Shown: positions 48,346-56,284 of the stretch, in pieces
How positions within the stretch are numbered: position 1 is the first letter of the stretch
How the letters are laid out: every line of letters begins with the position of its first letter
NCBI GenBank assembly: GCA_039029135.1
Contig: JBCCGT010000022.1
Span: 28,552 to 92,551, forward strand
DNA: 64,000 nucleotides
Reading direction: 5' to 3'
Source of the DNA: JALZVT01 sp039029135
GTDB lineage: Bacteria; Pseudomonadota; Gammaproteobacteria; Pseudomonadales; Azotimanducaceae
Program-made: the position numbers and the translations under genes
The notes under the pieces: generated by a model
What the model was told of the DNA's origin: nothing
Databases searched by the model: none
Seen by the model: only the letters and a program-made list of their open reading frames with translations

Positions 48346-48561
48346 CTAAACGGCTACCCGAAAGCTGCGCTCGGCCTCAGATTCTGCTTGGCGTGCGATT
48401 CGCACCGACTCGTCCTGCATTAACTGGCGGGCTTGTTCCTGCACTTGTACCGGCAAGGCATTGAACCACTCCATGATTGCTGCATAGCGCTTTTTGCAGT
48501 CAGAAATCTCGGCGAATTGATCAATCTGTCCGATGATTTGGTCTAGCTGATCTCTGTTCAT
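48346..48561 (-). CDS. Small unknown protein, first gene of the ATPase module
   Basis: 71 residues, helical and Gln/Glu-rich (MNRDQLDQIIGQIDQFAEI, MEWFNALPVQVQEQARQLM). AAGGA lies 9 bases before the ATG on the minus strand, a good ribosome-binding site. It stands 52 bp upstream of the 151-residue gene. It resembles small regulatory or antitoxin-like proteins in size only; no family recognised. Confidence 0.6.
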   Translation of the reverse strand: MNRDQLDQIIGQIDQFAEISDCKKRYAAIMEWFNALPVQVQEQARQLMQDESVRIARQAESEAERSFRVAV

Positions 48562-49332
48562 GTAGCATTTTCCTTGCTCTAGGTGCCCAGCACCAGCGTA
48601 CCCTAACCTTTCGGATTTAGGTCTCGGTCCCCGGTGTTTTTTCTTTATTTTACAGCTGCTTAGGGACCCTTGCGCACGCGATGAGACCGCTCGCGCTGCT
48701 GCCCGCAGCGCCGCTTAGTCTATAAAAGCGCGTCAAAGTTCCGCAACACAAATCTCACGAATCGCGGATTGGTGGAACGCTATTCAGTGGTCCAACTAGC
48801 GTGATCTCTATGTTCTGTGGTTGCGAGAGAATATCTCCCACTCTTCATTGCGAAACCTCAGGCTTATTCCCGGATATCTAGCGCTAGCTGTAGGGCCATG
48901 AAAACTTCAGTCTTGACTAAGTCGTTCTCCCACCCGAATTTCAATCATACGCCCGCCTTTTAGTCCTACAATCTTATCAACTCACTTTCGTTTCGCTTCG
49001 CACAAAGATTCGATCCCGAGATTGCATACTTTCTTCGAGACGAAATGAAGGCGCAAGTTCAAACCCACGGGCCCCCACCGAGGGCATTAGCACGTATCAC
49101 CGGAGCACGCACAAAGCGATGTCGATCAACAGCAAACGTCCTCTCTTAGGCCTTTCCGGACCACATAAAGAAGTCTCGAATGTACAGGCACTGCTTCATC
49201 AAGCGATCAAACATCGAGTTTAAGTGCGGGTGGCTGACACAAAAGTTGCTTCGCCCGCATCCTGCATTGCCGAAGGTCAGCAAGCACCTCGAGAGACACA
49301 TAGCAGACACCACCGCATCCGATCGCCGCAGT
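48562..49332. other. Gene-poor low-G+C segment, right part of the accessory region
   Basis: 771 bp with frequent stops in all frames. A plus-strand reading at about 48975-49149 (AQRFDPEIAYFLRDEMKAQ) and a minus-strand one at about 49148-49290 look weakly protein-like but have no convincing starts; they may be decayed genes. The promoter of the ATPase module should lie in the first 100 bp (T-rich TTTTTTCTTTATTTTAC at about 48639-48655). No direct repeat of the tRNA end was found. Confidence 0.45.
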
Positions 49333-52300
49333 TCACCCGGCCAACTGACTACCCCTAACCTCGCGCCCAGCGCTTTCTTCCCCGACGATCGCCAGCAGCG
49401 CTTCCGCAAGACGCGTCGCCGTCAACGGCTTTTCGAGCACCTGCACGAACAGAGAAGAAGCCGCCGACGCGGCGTCGAGTCCGAAGCCGGTGATCAGCAC
49501 GATCGGCAAGTTAGGCGCGATGGCCTTCAGCTCACGCGCGAACTCGGTGCCGGTCATGTCTGGCATCGTCAGATCCGTCACCACCACATCGAAGCGGCGC
49601 CCGTCGCGAACGAGCTCCAGCCCGCGCGCGGCGCTGTCGACGGCAGTCACCTGAAAGTCGCGCCGCGTCAGAATCCGTTTAAAGACATCGATCAGCGCCG
49701 GCTCGTCATCAACCAGCAGCACCGAACGACCGCCGCCTTTGCCGACGGGAACGGGCAGCGTGGTGCCGCTCTCGGGCGCCTCGACCAGCGGCAGCTCCAC
49801 CACAAACGCGCTGCCCGTTTTCTGCGCCACCAGATCGACCCGACCGCCGTGCGTACGCACCAGACCGTGGACAATCGACAGGCCGAGGCCGCTGCCCTTG
49901 TCGCTCTGCTTGGTCGTAAAGAACGGATCGAAGATACGGCCGCGTATCGCCGGATCCACGCCAGGGCCGTCGTCGCTGACAACGAGGCGCGCGACGCGAC
50001 CCATGCCGTGCAGCGGTTCCGCATCGGCGACGATACCTTCCGCCGCGCCCTCCCCGTGGGGCTCGATCTCGCCTAGCTCGACGCGGATATGGCCGCGCCC
50101 GCCGACGGCGTCGACGGCGTTGGTGACCAGATTGATCAGCACCTGAGATAGCTGGCTGCCATCGCCGCGCACCCAGATCGGCTGCGTCGGCAGATCGACG
50201 GTCAGCCCAACCGTCGCGGGCAGCGATGCGCGCAGAAACTCGATCGTATCGCGCACGATACGATCCCAACGCTGCGACGCGTGGCCCTCGGTATGGCGGC
50301 GGCTAAACGCCAGTATCTGCCGGACCAGATCCTTCGATCGCAGCGAGGCGTCCAGCACTTTGCGCATGCCCTCGAACGATGGGTGGTCGCGGTCCAGCTC
50401 CTCGAGCGCCAGCTCGTTATAGCCGATGCTGGCGGCGAGAATGTTGTTGAAGTCATGCGCAATGCCGTGCGCGAGGCGGCCGATGGCGTCGAGCTTCTGC
50501 AGCTCCAGCACCTCGCGCTCCAGCGTCTTTTCATACTCCGCGCGCTCGCGCTCTTCGGTGACGTCCCGCAGGGTGCCGCGCACGATGCCGAGCCGCGAAC
50601 CGACAGACACGGGCGGTGCCAACTCGTAGTGGAACACGCGCGGCTCGTCGTCATGCAGGGTCAGGTCGAGCGTCATCGGCTGGCCGTCGTCGATCACGCG
50701 ATCGAGCGCCGCGCGCAGCGCTTGCGTCTCACCGAACAGTCGGATGTGCTCTTCGATCGGCTGGCGCTCGCCGGCGCCGCGCAGACCCAGCAGACGCGGC
50801 GTCTCACCGTCGAGCAAGACCTGCCGATAAGGCGGATGAATCTCGAAGCTGCCGACGCGCGCCATGAGCTGCGCGCGGCGCAGCGCCTGTTCGCGCTGCC
50901 GCGCCGAACGATTCTCACGGCGCAGCAGCCGCGCCAGAATCAACAGCATCACGACCAGGCCGATCACCAGCAACACCAGCCAGCGTGGCACGACGTTGTA
51001 GGCCAGCGGCTCGGTATCGAAGTCGCGGTAGGTCGCTGCAAAAATGTCCGCGGGCGAGTCGCTGATCGAGGCGTTGAACGGGCGCAGCACGGGCAGCCAC
51101 TCGTTGCCGACCGCCAGTCGCGCGCCCTGGCGGCCGTCGAGCCGCACCGCGAGTTTCACGTCGTTGGCGTCGGCTCGATCGATCGTGCGCTCCGCGACGT
51201 ATAAAAACTCGACCCACGCATCGACCATGCCCGACCGCAGCCGCCCGAGTGCCTCGTCCGCCGACTCGAGCGGCACTAGCCTGGCGGCACCCAGCTCATC
51301 AATCATGCCGCCCGTGCTGGCCGGATCATAGGCGATCGTTTTGCCCGCCAGCTCTTCTTTACCGGACCAAAACTCGGTGTCGGCGCGCGCAATAGCCACT
51401 ACTGGAATCTCGAACATGGCGTCGCTCAGGTGCAGCGCGGTCACCGGTTCGTTGCGTATGGCGATGAAGCCGAGGCCGTCAAGCGCACCCGCGATCGCGT
51501 CGCTCTTCACCGCCCCCCAGTCGTCGCCGCCCGTAAACACGGGCGTCACGCCCGAGCGCTCCATGTGCCGCCGCACGATGCGCAGCGCCGGTCCGTCGAA
51601 CACCCCGCGGTCCTGCACGACGAGGGGCTTCCAGGGGCTGGCGCCAAGCAGGATGGTGGGCCGGCTTTGCAGGTATGTCAGCGTCTTGCGATCCAGAGCG
51701 GGGCGTTCATCCGCGCGCAAAAACGCGGCGCGCGCGCCGAGCGGCAGCCAGCGTCGCTCTATCGCGGTGAGTTCGCGGTCCAGTTCGCTTGCGGCTCGAT
51801 CGACCTCGTCGATCAGCTTTGAACCATTCAGCGCGAAGACGTGGGACCAGCGAAACCACAGCGGTACCGCGCGCTCGCCGATGCCGACCAGCGGCACCGC
51901 CGCCTGCTGCGAGCTCAGCAGCACGACGTCTGCGCGCCCGCCGCGCAGCGCCGCCAGCGCCTGTTCGGCGTGCAGGGTATCCAGACGCGCCGGTCGCCAG
52001 CGCTTCAGCGCCTGGCGGTCGCGCTCGCCCAGTCCGACCAGCGCCAGACGGCGGCCTTTCAACGCGGCGGCGTCCGCTACCGTGCGCCCGTCTTGGCGCG
52101 AGATGGCAGTCACGTAGCGACGGTGAACGGGCCGCGTAACCCGAAACCGATCATCACCGAAGTATTCCAGCGGGCCGGCCAGGTCGGCATCGCCCGCCAG
52201 TACCAGAGCGCGGCACTCAGGCCCCGTGTGACAGGGCACAAACTCGATCTTGGCCTGCGCCGCCTTGGCCAGCGCGTACCACCATTCGCGGAATAGACCA

Positions 52301-52602
52301 GCCCGCGGCCGGACGCCCAGCGACCGCGACGCGCGCGCGGGCGACGGCGGCAGCAGCGCCTGGGTCCGTTCGCTGGAGTCGTCGAAGGTCGGCAGGGCGA
52401 TCCGCCAGACGCGCGCGTCCGGATCGGCGGCGGCCGGGAGCTGAAACAACACTTGCAACAAGAGGGCGCAGAGCACGACGGCAAGGGCCTGGCAACGCGC
52501 CGGGGCGATCGAACGGACAGGAACCAGGCGCAGCCCAGCCAGCGCCCACCAGCCAGGCGTCTTCCATGCATGTGGTGCGGGAAGGGGGCGCGGATCTCTC
52601 AT
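49333..52602 (-). CDS. Hybrid sensor histidine kinase with two periplasmic binding domains
   Basis: 1089 residues from the ATG at 52602 (an ATG 39 codons upstream is possible). A signal/anchor helix (about 30-55); a PhnD-like periplasmic binding domain (VWRIALPTF ... LLSSQQAAVPL); a second SBP_bac_3-like domain (ILLGASPWKPLVV ... DAWVEFLYVAE); a transmembrane helix (about 540-563); a PAS-type domain; HisKA with His716 in HGIAHDFNNIL; HATPase with DDGPGVDP and GSGLGLSIVHGL; and a C-terminal receiver with VVTDLTMPDMTG. The layout recalls BvgS-class sensors that detect small anions or solutes. No separate regulator gene is adjacent. Composition is typical of the backbone. Confidence 0.85.
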   Translation of the reverse strand: MRDPRPLPAPHAWKTPGWWALAGLRLVPVRSIAPARCQALAVVLCALLLQVLFQLPAAADPDARVWRIALPTFDDSSERTQALLPPSPARASRSLGVRPRAGLFREWWYALAKAAQAKIEFVPCHTGPECRALVLAGDADLAGPLEYFGDDRFRVTRPVHRRYVTAISRQDGRTVADAAALKGRRLALVGLGERDRQALKRWRPARLDTLHAEQALAALRGGRADVVLLSSQQAAVPLVGIGERAVPLWFRWSHVFALNGSKLIDEVDRAASELDRELTAIERRWLPLGARAAFLRADERPALDRKTLTYLQSRPTILLGASPWKPLVVQDRGVFDGPALRIVRRHMERSGVTPVFTGGDDWGAVKSDAIAGALDGLGFIAIRNEPVTALHLSDAMFEIPVVAIARADTEFWSGKEELAGKTIAYDPASTGGMIDELGAARLVPLESADEALGRLRSGMVDAWVEFLYVAERTIDRADANDVKLAVRLDGRQGARLAVGNEWLPVLRPFNASISDSPADIFAATYRDFDTEPLAYNVVPRWLVLLVIGLVVMLLILARLLRRENRSARQREQALRRAQLMARVGSFEIHPPYRQVLLDGETPRLLGLRGAGERQPIEEHIRLFGETQALRAALDRVIDDGQPMTLDLTLHDDEPRVFHYELAPPVSVGSRLGIVRGTLRDVTEERERAEYEKTLEREVLELQKLDAIGRLAHGIAHDFNNILAASIGYNELALEELDRDHPSFEGMRKVLDASLRSKDLVRQILAFSRRHTEGHASQRWDRIVRDTIEFLRASLPATVGLTVDLPTQPIWVRGDGSQLSQVLINLVTNAVDAVGGRGHIRVELGEIEPHGEGAAEGIVADAEPLHGMGRVARLVVSDDGPGVDPAIRGRIFDPFFTTKQSDKGSGLGLSIVHGLVRTHGGRVDLVAQKTGSAFVVELPLVEAPESGTTLPVPVGKGGGRSVLLVDDEPALIDVFKRILTRRDFQVTAVDSAARGLELVRDGRRFDVVVTDLTMPDMTGTEFARELKAIAPNLPIVLITGFGLDAASAASSLFVQVLEKPLTATRLAEALLAIVGEESAGREVRGSQLAG

Positions 52603-52701
52603 ACGGACTACAGACGCACGGCGCCAGCGATCAAAACCAAGATCGGATCTCCCAGCGAGGGCGTGAGCGCCCGTCGCAACCGAGAGGCTAATGACAGCTA
52701 C

Positions 52702-52719
52702 TATACCCAATATACCCAA
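52702..52719. repeat. 9-bp direct repeat between divergent kinase genes
   Basis: TATACCCAA occurs twice in tandem (52702-52710 and 52711-52719) in the 201-bp region between the sensor kinase and Ser/Thr kinase starts. It is A+T-rich relative to the surroundings and may be a promoter or operator element; no regulator is identified. Confidence 0.4.
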
Positions 52720-52803
52720 ACGGTCGGACGGACCAACACCCCCTGCGCGCCCGCGCGGTGGCGGGGATATGCTTGGCCCTCAAGCGACGTTCCGGGAGCG
52801 CAG

Positions 52804-53784
52804 ATGAGAGCCTTCAACCAGCCCGCCGCGGATGACTACGCGCTCATCTACCTGACGGACACCGACGAGCCGCTACCCGCCACGCCGAATCCGGCGACGC
52901 GCTACACCCACTTCAAAACCATCGCCCGGGGTGGCAAATCACTGATCCAGTCCTGCCACGACCGGCACCTGAAACGGGTGGTCTGCTACAAGCGCCTGCG
53001 ACCCGAGTTTCAGGACGATCCCCTGGAGCAGCGCCGCCTGCTGCGCGAGGCCAGGGTCAGCGCCATGCTGCAGCACCCCAACACCGTGCCCACGTACGAA
53101 CTCGGGCGCACCCGCAGCGGGCACTACTACTTCACCATGAAGCTGGTGCACGGCTATACGCTGCGCGAGGTGCTGGACTACCGCGAGCGCTACGATCTGG
53201 GCCAACTACTGGACGTGCTGATTCAGGTCGCCCAGGCACTCGATTACGCCCACAGTCACCGCGTGCTGCACCGCGATCTGAAGCCTGAGAACGTCCTGGT
53301 GGGGCCCTACGGCGAGGTACTGCTGCTCGACTGGGGCCTCGCCAAGGTGTGGGAAAAGGGCGCACGGGGCGCGGCCCCGCCCAACGACCCCACGGAAGAC
53401 CAACCGCTCGTCGAGTCATCCACGCCGGACGATCAAAGCCTGACGGGCGCCGGCGCGCTGCAGGGGACGCCGGCCTACATGTCCCCCGAACAGATTCGGC
53501 GCGAGCCGGGGATCGACCACCGCGCCGACGTCTTTAGTCTGGGGGTGCTGCTATACGAGATCTTGGCCGGGTGCCCGCCTGTGCAGGGCGACAATCCTGG
53601 CGAGGTGACCCGCCGAATCGTCGAAGAAACGCCGATGCGTCCCTCTCGCCTGCTCGATCGCGGCGTCGGTGAAGCGCCGCCAGCCGCCGTCGAGGCCATC
53701 GCCATGCAGTGTCTGGAAAAGGAGCCGGCGCGGCGCATCCAGGGGTGCGCGGAACTGGTGCGACGGTTACAAGAAGTGCGCTGA
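52804..53784 (+). CDS. Eukaryotic-type Ser/Thr protein kinase (soluble)
   Basis: 326 residues starting at the ATG at 52804. The glycine-rich loop is degenerate (IARGGKSLIQSC) but the ATP lysine K63 (VVCYKRL), catalytic loop HRDLKPEN (156-163), metal-binding DWG (176-178, in place of DFG), GTPAYMSPEQ activation segment and DHRADVFSLGVLLYEIL are present. The protein ends at the kinase C-lobe: no transmembrane helix or PASTA/TPR domain. A Pro/Thr/Asp-rich insert sits between DWG and GTPAYMSPEQ. Divergent from the sensor kinase, and 346 bp upstream of glnII. Confidence 0.88.
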   Translation: MRAFNQPAADDYALIYLTDTDEPLPATPNPATRYTHFKTIARGGKSLIQSCHDRHLKRVVCYKRLRPEFQDDPLEQRRLLREARVSAMLQHPNTVPTYELGRTRSGHYYFTMKLVHGYTLREVLDYRERYDLGQLLDVLIQVAQALDYAHSHRVLHRDLKPENVLVGPYGEVLLLDWGLAKVWEKGARGAAPPNDPTEDQPLVESSTPDDQSLTGAGALQGTPAYMSPEQIRREPGIDHRADVFSLGVLLYEILAGCPPVQGDNPGEVTRRIVEETPMRPSRLLDRGVGEAPPAAVEAIAMQCLEKEPARRIQGCAELVRRLQEVR

Positions 53785-53837
53785 AACCACAGAACGCACC
53801 ACATTAAGGCACTTTTCCGCGCCTTGCGTCGCGGGCC

Positions 53838-53853
53838 GCACTATATCGGTGCA
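53838..53853 (+). promoter_or_regulatory. Candidate NtrC enhancer site upstream of glnII
   Basis: GCACTATATCGGTGCA has the GCAC-N8-GTGC dyad of NtrC (NRI) sites and nearly matches the strong glnA enhancer site of enteric bacteria, which differs at one central base. It lies 40 bp upstream of the proposed sigma-54 element. Confidence 0.75.
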
Positions 53854-53892
53854 CATCTAGGCGTGGGACGACCAACAATCGCATCCAGGGAC

Positions 53893-53908
53893 GGGAATAC
53901 ATATTGCA
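53893..53908 (+). promoter_or_regulatory. Candidate sigma-54 (-24/-12) promoter of glnII
   Basis: GGGAATACATATTGCA has the invariant GG and GC elements 12 bases apart (GG at 53894, GC at 53906) and the full TTGCA -12 block; the -24 block is weaker (GGAA rather than GGCA). Its location between the NtrC site and the glnII leader supports the call. Confidence 0.6.
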
Positions 53909-54130
53909 TCTGACCCCTACTCGTAGCCAAATTCACCACTGCTGCTAACAGGCCGTTCAGGCCAAACCGGCTAACCGGGGTGGCAACAAGGGGTGAAGGA
54001 AGGCGCCCCAGAAAACCAATAAGGGGCAACACCCCGGTCACAGGCCCGCCTCCATCGAGGGGCGCGGTCGTCAGCCGGTCGCACCCATACAAGCCCATAA
54101 CCAGAAAAGACTGGAGGAGTACTGCAACCC

Positions 54131-55150
54131 ATGAAATCCAAGCTCGAATACATCTGGCTGGATGGCTACAAGCCGACCCAAAGCCTGCGGAGCAAGACCC
54201 GCGTCGAATCTGACTTCGGCGGCACCCTCGAGGAGTGCCCGATGTGGTCGTTCGACGGCAGCTCGACGGAACAGGCCGACGGCAGCGACTCCGATTGCCT
54301 GCTGAAGCCCGTCGCGATCTTCCCCGATCCGGACCGCAAGAACGCCTACCTGGTCATGACCGAGGTGCTCAACGCCGACGGCACACCGCACGAATCCAAC
54401 GGCCGCGCGACCATCGACGAGGCCGACGACGACGACGATTTCTGGTTCGGCTTCGAGCAGGAATACTTCCTGTGGGATCCAGATACCGACCGTCCGCCCG
54501 GCTTCCCGGCTGCTGGCTTCCCGCGCCCCCAGGGTCCCTACTACTGCTCGGTCGGCGGCATGAACGCCTACGGTCGTGAGGTCATCGAAGAGCACCTGGA
54601 CCTGTGCCTGGCCGCCGGCATCAACGTCGAGGGCATCAACGCCGAGGTCGCCGCAGGCCAGTGGGAGTTTCAGGTCTTCGCCAAGGGCGCCAAGCGTGCC
54701 GGCGACGAGACCTGGGCCGCCCGCTATCTGCTGGAGCGGACCGCCGAGAAGCACGGCTATGCCATCGAGTGGCATCCGAAGCCCCTGGGCGACACCGACT
54801 GGAACGGCTCGGGCATGCACGCGAACTTCTCCAACGGCCCCATGCGCGAGTCGGGCAACGAAGAGACGTTCACCAAGGTCTGCGACGAGTTCGGCAAGAA
54901 CATCGGCCGTCACATCAGCGTCTACGGCGCAGACAACGACCAGCGCCTGACCGGTGCGCACGAGACCCAGTCGATCGATACCTTCAGCTACGGCGTGTCC
55001 GACCGCGGTGCGTCGATTCGCATTCCGGTGGGCACGGTCGAAGACGGCTGGAAGGGCCGACTGGAAGATCGTCGTCCGGCATCGAACGCCGATCCGTACA
55101 AGGTCGCGGCAGCCATCGTGAAAACCACGAAGGAAGCCAACGTCGGCTAG
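54131..55150 (+). CDS. glnII: Glutamine synthetase type II (GSII)
   Basis: 339 residues, close to eukaryotic and rhizobial GlnII and far shorter than GlnA (GSI, about 470). Makes glutamine from glutamate, ammonia and ATP. Conserved pieces: YIWLDGYKP, WSFDGSSTEQA, FGFEQEYFLWD with metal-binding Glu residues, GQWEFQVF, NGSGMHANFS with an ATP-site His, and the RIPVGTVEDGWKGRLEDRRPASNADPY region with the glutamate-binding Arg. GSII lacks the adenylylation Tyr of GSI, so control is likely transcriptional; NtrC and sigma-54 elements stand upstream, and ntrBC is in the same window. Confidence 0.95.
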   Translation: MKSKLEYIWLDGYKPTQSLRSKTRVESDFGGTLEECPMWSFDGSSTEQADGSDSDCLLKPVAIFPDPDRKNAYLVMTEVLNADGTPHESNGRATIDEADDDDDFWFGFEQEYFLWDPDTDRPPGFPAAGFPRPQGPYYCSVGGMNAYGREVIEEHLDLCLAAGINVEGINAEVAAGQWEFQVFAKGAKRAGDETWAARYLLERTAEKHGYAIEWHPKPLGDTDWNGSGMHANFSNGPMRESGNEETFTKVCDEFGKNIGRHISVYGADNDQRLTGAHETQSIDTFSYGVSDRGASIRIPVGTVEDGWKGRLEDRRPASNADPYKVAAAIVKTTKEANVG

Positions 55151-55159
55151 CTCTTGATA

Positions 55160-55326
55160 GCCGGCGCTTTGCGCCGGCTTAGCAACCGCGTCCGCGGTTG
55201 CTCTCTTTATCGCCAGCGCCTCGCGCTGGCGGCGACTGCGTCCGCAGTCGCTTCCGCTTCTCTTTTTCGCCGGCGCTTCGCGCCGGCTTTGCAACCGCGT
55301 CCGCGGTTGCTTCCGCTCTCGCGGAA
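55160..55326. repeat. Array of seven hairpins (REP/BIME-like), three related pairs plus one
   Basis: Stems read directly: 55160-55178 GCCGGCGC/GCGCCGGC; 55182-55201 GCAACCGCG/CGCGGTTGC; 55211-55231 CGCCAGCGC/GCGCTGGCG; 55232-55251 GCGACTGCG/CGCAGTCGC; 55269-55287 as the first; 55291-55310 as the second; 55311-55326 TTCCGC/GCGGAA. The order is a two-hairpin unit repeated three times. In the middle unit both arms change together (GCCGG to GCCAG with CCGGC to CTGGC; AACC to GACT with GGTT to AGTC), so pairing is kept. The array lies between glnII and the M48 gene and could stabilise or terminate both transcripts. No RAYT transposase is in the window. Confidence 0.85.
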
Positions 55327-55404
55327 GTTCGGGGGCTACTTTGGCTGCTTGTTGTTGGTGAACTGGCGCTATCTTGGATCCTTCGATAGCGGAAGTTCGA
55401 GGGC
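55321..55404. repeat. Direct repeat GCGGAAGTTCG beside the hairpin array
   Basis: GCGGAAGTTCGGGGG (55321-55335) and GCGGAAGTTCGAGGG (55390-55404) match at 14 of 15 bases, with a 54-bp spacer. The first copy overlaps the last hairpin, so the second may be the edge of another, decayed unit of the array. Confidence 0.55.
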
Positions 55405-55429
55405 GTTCAGGGCTGGAGGTGTTCGTCGA

Positions 55430-56284
55430 CTAGGACTTCCAGGGCAACGGGGTTAGCTCGGCGTCACTCGGTACGATCGCGCCGTTCGGTGCAGCCTCCC
55501 ACTCCTCTTCTGCTAACGCCTCCAAGGTCGCGATGCGTTCGCGCAGTCCCGGGTGAGTCGACAGAAATCCCACTACGCCGCCGTCGCCGTGCGTGTCCAG
55601 CAGCACCTCGAACAGATCGCTCGCGCCGCGCAGATGGCCGTACTCGGCCAGCACCAGCTCCGCCGCCAGCGCGTCAGCGGCGCGCTCCTGCGCGCGGCTG
55701 AACGTCATGATGGAACTGACGCCAAGCCAGTTGGCGATGCTGCCGATCACCGCGTTGTCCGCGAGGCCAATCAGCGCGCCCAGCGCGAGCGCAACCGTCA
55801 GCGCGCGGCCGTTGGCGACGATCGGGTGCCGCAGCTGTATGTGGGCGATCTCGTGGGCGACCAGCATCGCGAGCGCGTTTTCGTGCGGTACGCGATCAAC
55901 CAGGCCGCGATAGAACACCACGTGCCCGCCCAGCGTCGCGAACGCGTTCTCGGTGGCGCCGACGTCATAGTGGGCAACCACCGGCACGCGCTCCGCAGCG
56001 TCGAGGTGGCGCACGAGCCGCGCTGCGAGTCCCTGGATATAGGCCTCGCGTGCCTGTTCGTCCGCCGTCTTGGGTTGCGCGATCGCGCTAACAACGCTGC
56101 CGCTCAGGCGCTGTTCGACGCTGAACGGTACAAACTGCGCCAGCCACTGGGCGGACCAGGTGAGCAGCAGCAGCGTCGCCAGCACCAACCCGCCAAAGCC
56201 GAGCAGCAGCGTGAAGAACTCACGCAGCGGGTTTTCAGCAGTGACATTGATGCCCTCGGGCTGGCGCGGATTCTCGAAGCTCAC
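55430..56284 (-). CDS. Membrane-anchored M48 metallopeptidase
   Basis: 284 residues: cytoplasmic N-terminus, one transmembrane helix (about residues 22-44), and an M48 peptidase domain facing the periplasm with H144-E-I-A-H148 and a third ligand in RAQERAADALA. Also GHVVFYRGLVDRVPHENALAM and FLSTHPGLRERI, typical of the family. Last gene of a three-gene operon with two YbjQ-family genes; its ATG overlaps the previous stop by 4 bp. Distinct from the M48 protease at 7574-8989. Confidence 0.88.
   Translation of the reverse strand: MSFENPRQPEGINVTAENPLREFFTLLLGFGGLVLATLLLLTWSAQWLAQFVPFSVEQRLSGSVVSAIAQPKTADEQAREAYIQGLAARLVRHLDAAERVPVVAHYDVGATENAFATLGGHVVFYRGLVDRVPHENALAMLVAHEIAHIQLRHPIVANGRALTVALALGALIGLADNAVIGSIANWLGVSSIMTFSRAQERAADALAAELVLAEYGHLRGASDLFEVLLDTHGDGGVVGFLSTHPGLRERIATLEALAEEEWEAAPNGAIVPSDAELTPLPWKS

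Larger units (their letters stand above)
53785..54130. other. glnII upstream region
   Basis: 346 bp holding an NtrC site and a sigma-54-type promoter (separate entries) and a leader of roughly 210 nt before the glnII ATG. The ribosome-binding site is GGAGGAGTACTGCAACCC. The leader is rich in GGGG/CCCC blocks (53980-54060) that could pair. No coding sequence seen. Confidence 0.6.

Noticed and set aside
45426..49332. Integrative element with att sites at tRNA-Phe
   Set aside because: I found neither an integrase gene nor a second copy of the tRNA 3' end, so a defined integrated element is not claimed.
49146..49409. Small minus-strand gene at the sensor-kinase end
   Set aside because: Its first third overlaps the kinase C-terminus in another frame and the rest lacks conserved features or a ribosome-binding site.
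54071..55294. Minus-strand frame antisense to glnII
   Set aside because: Antisense to a highly conserved glutamine synthetase; translation has no recognisable features.
55160..55326. CRISPR array
   Set aside because: The repeats are palindromic hairpins of differing sequence with no regular unique spacers and no cas genes.
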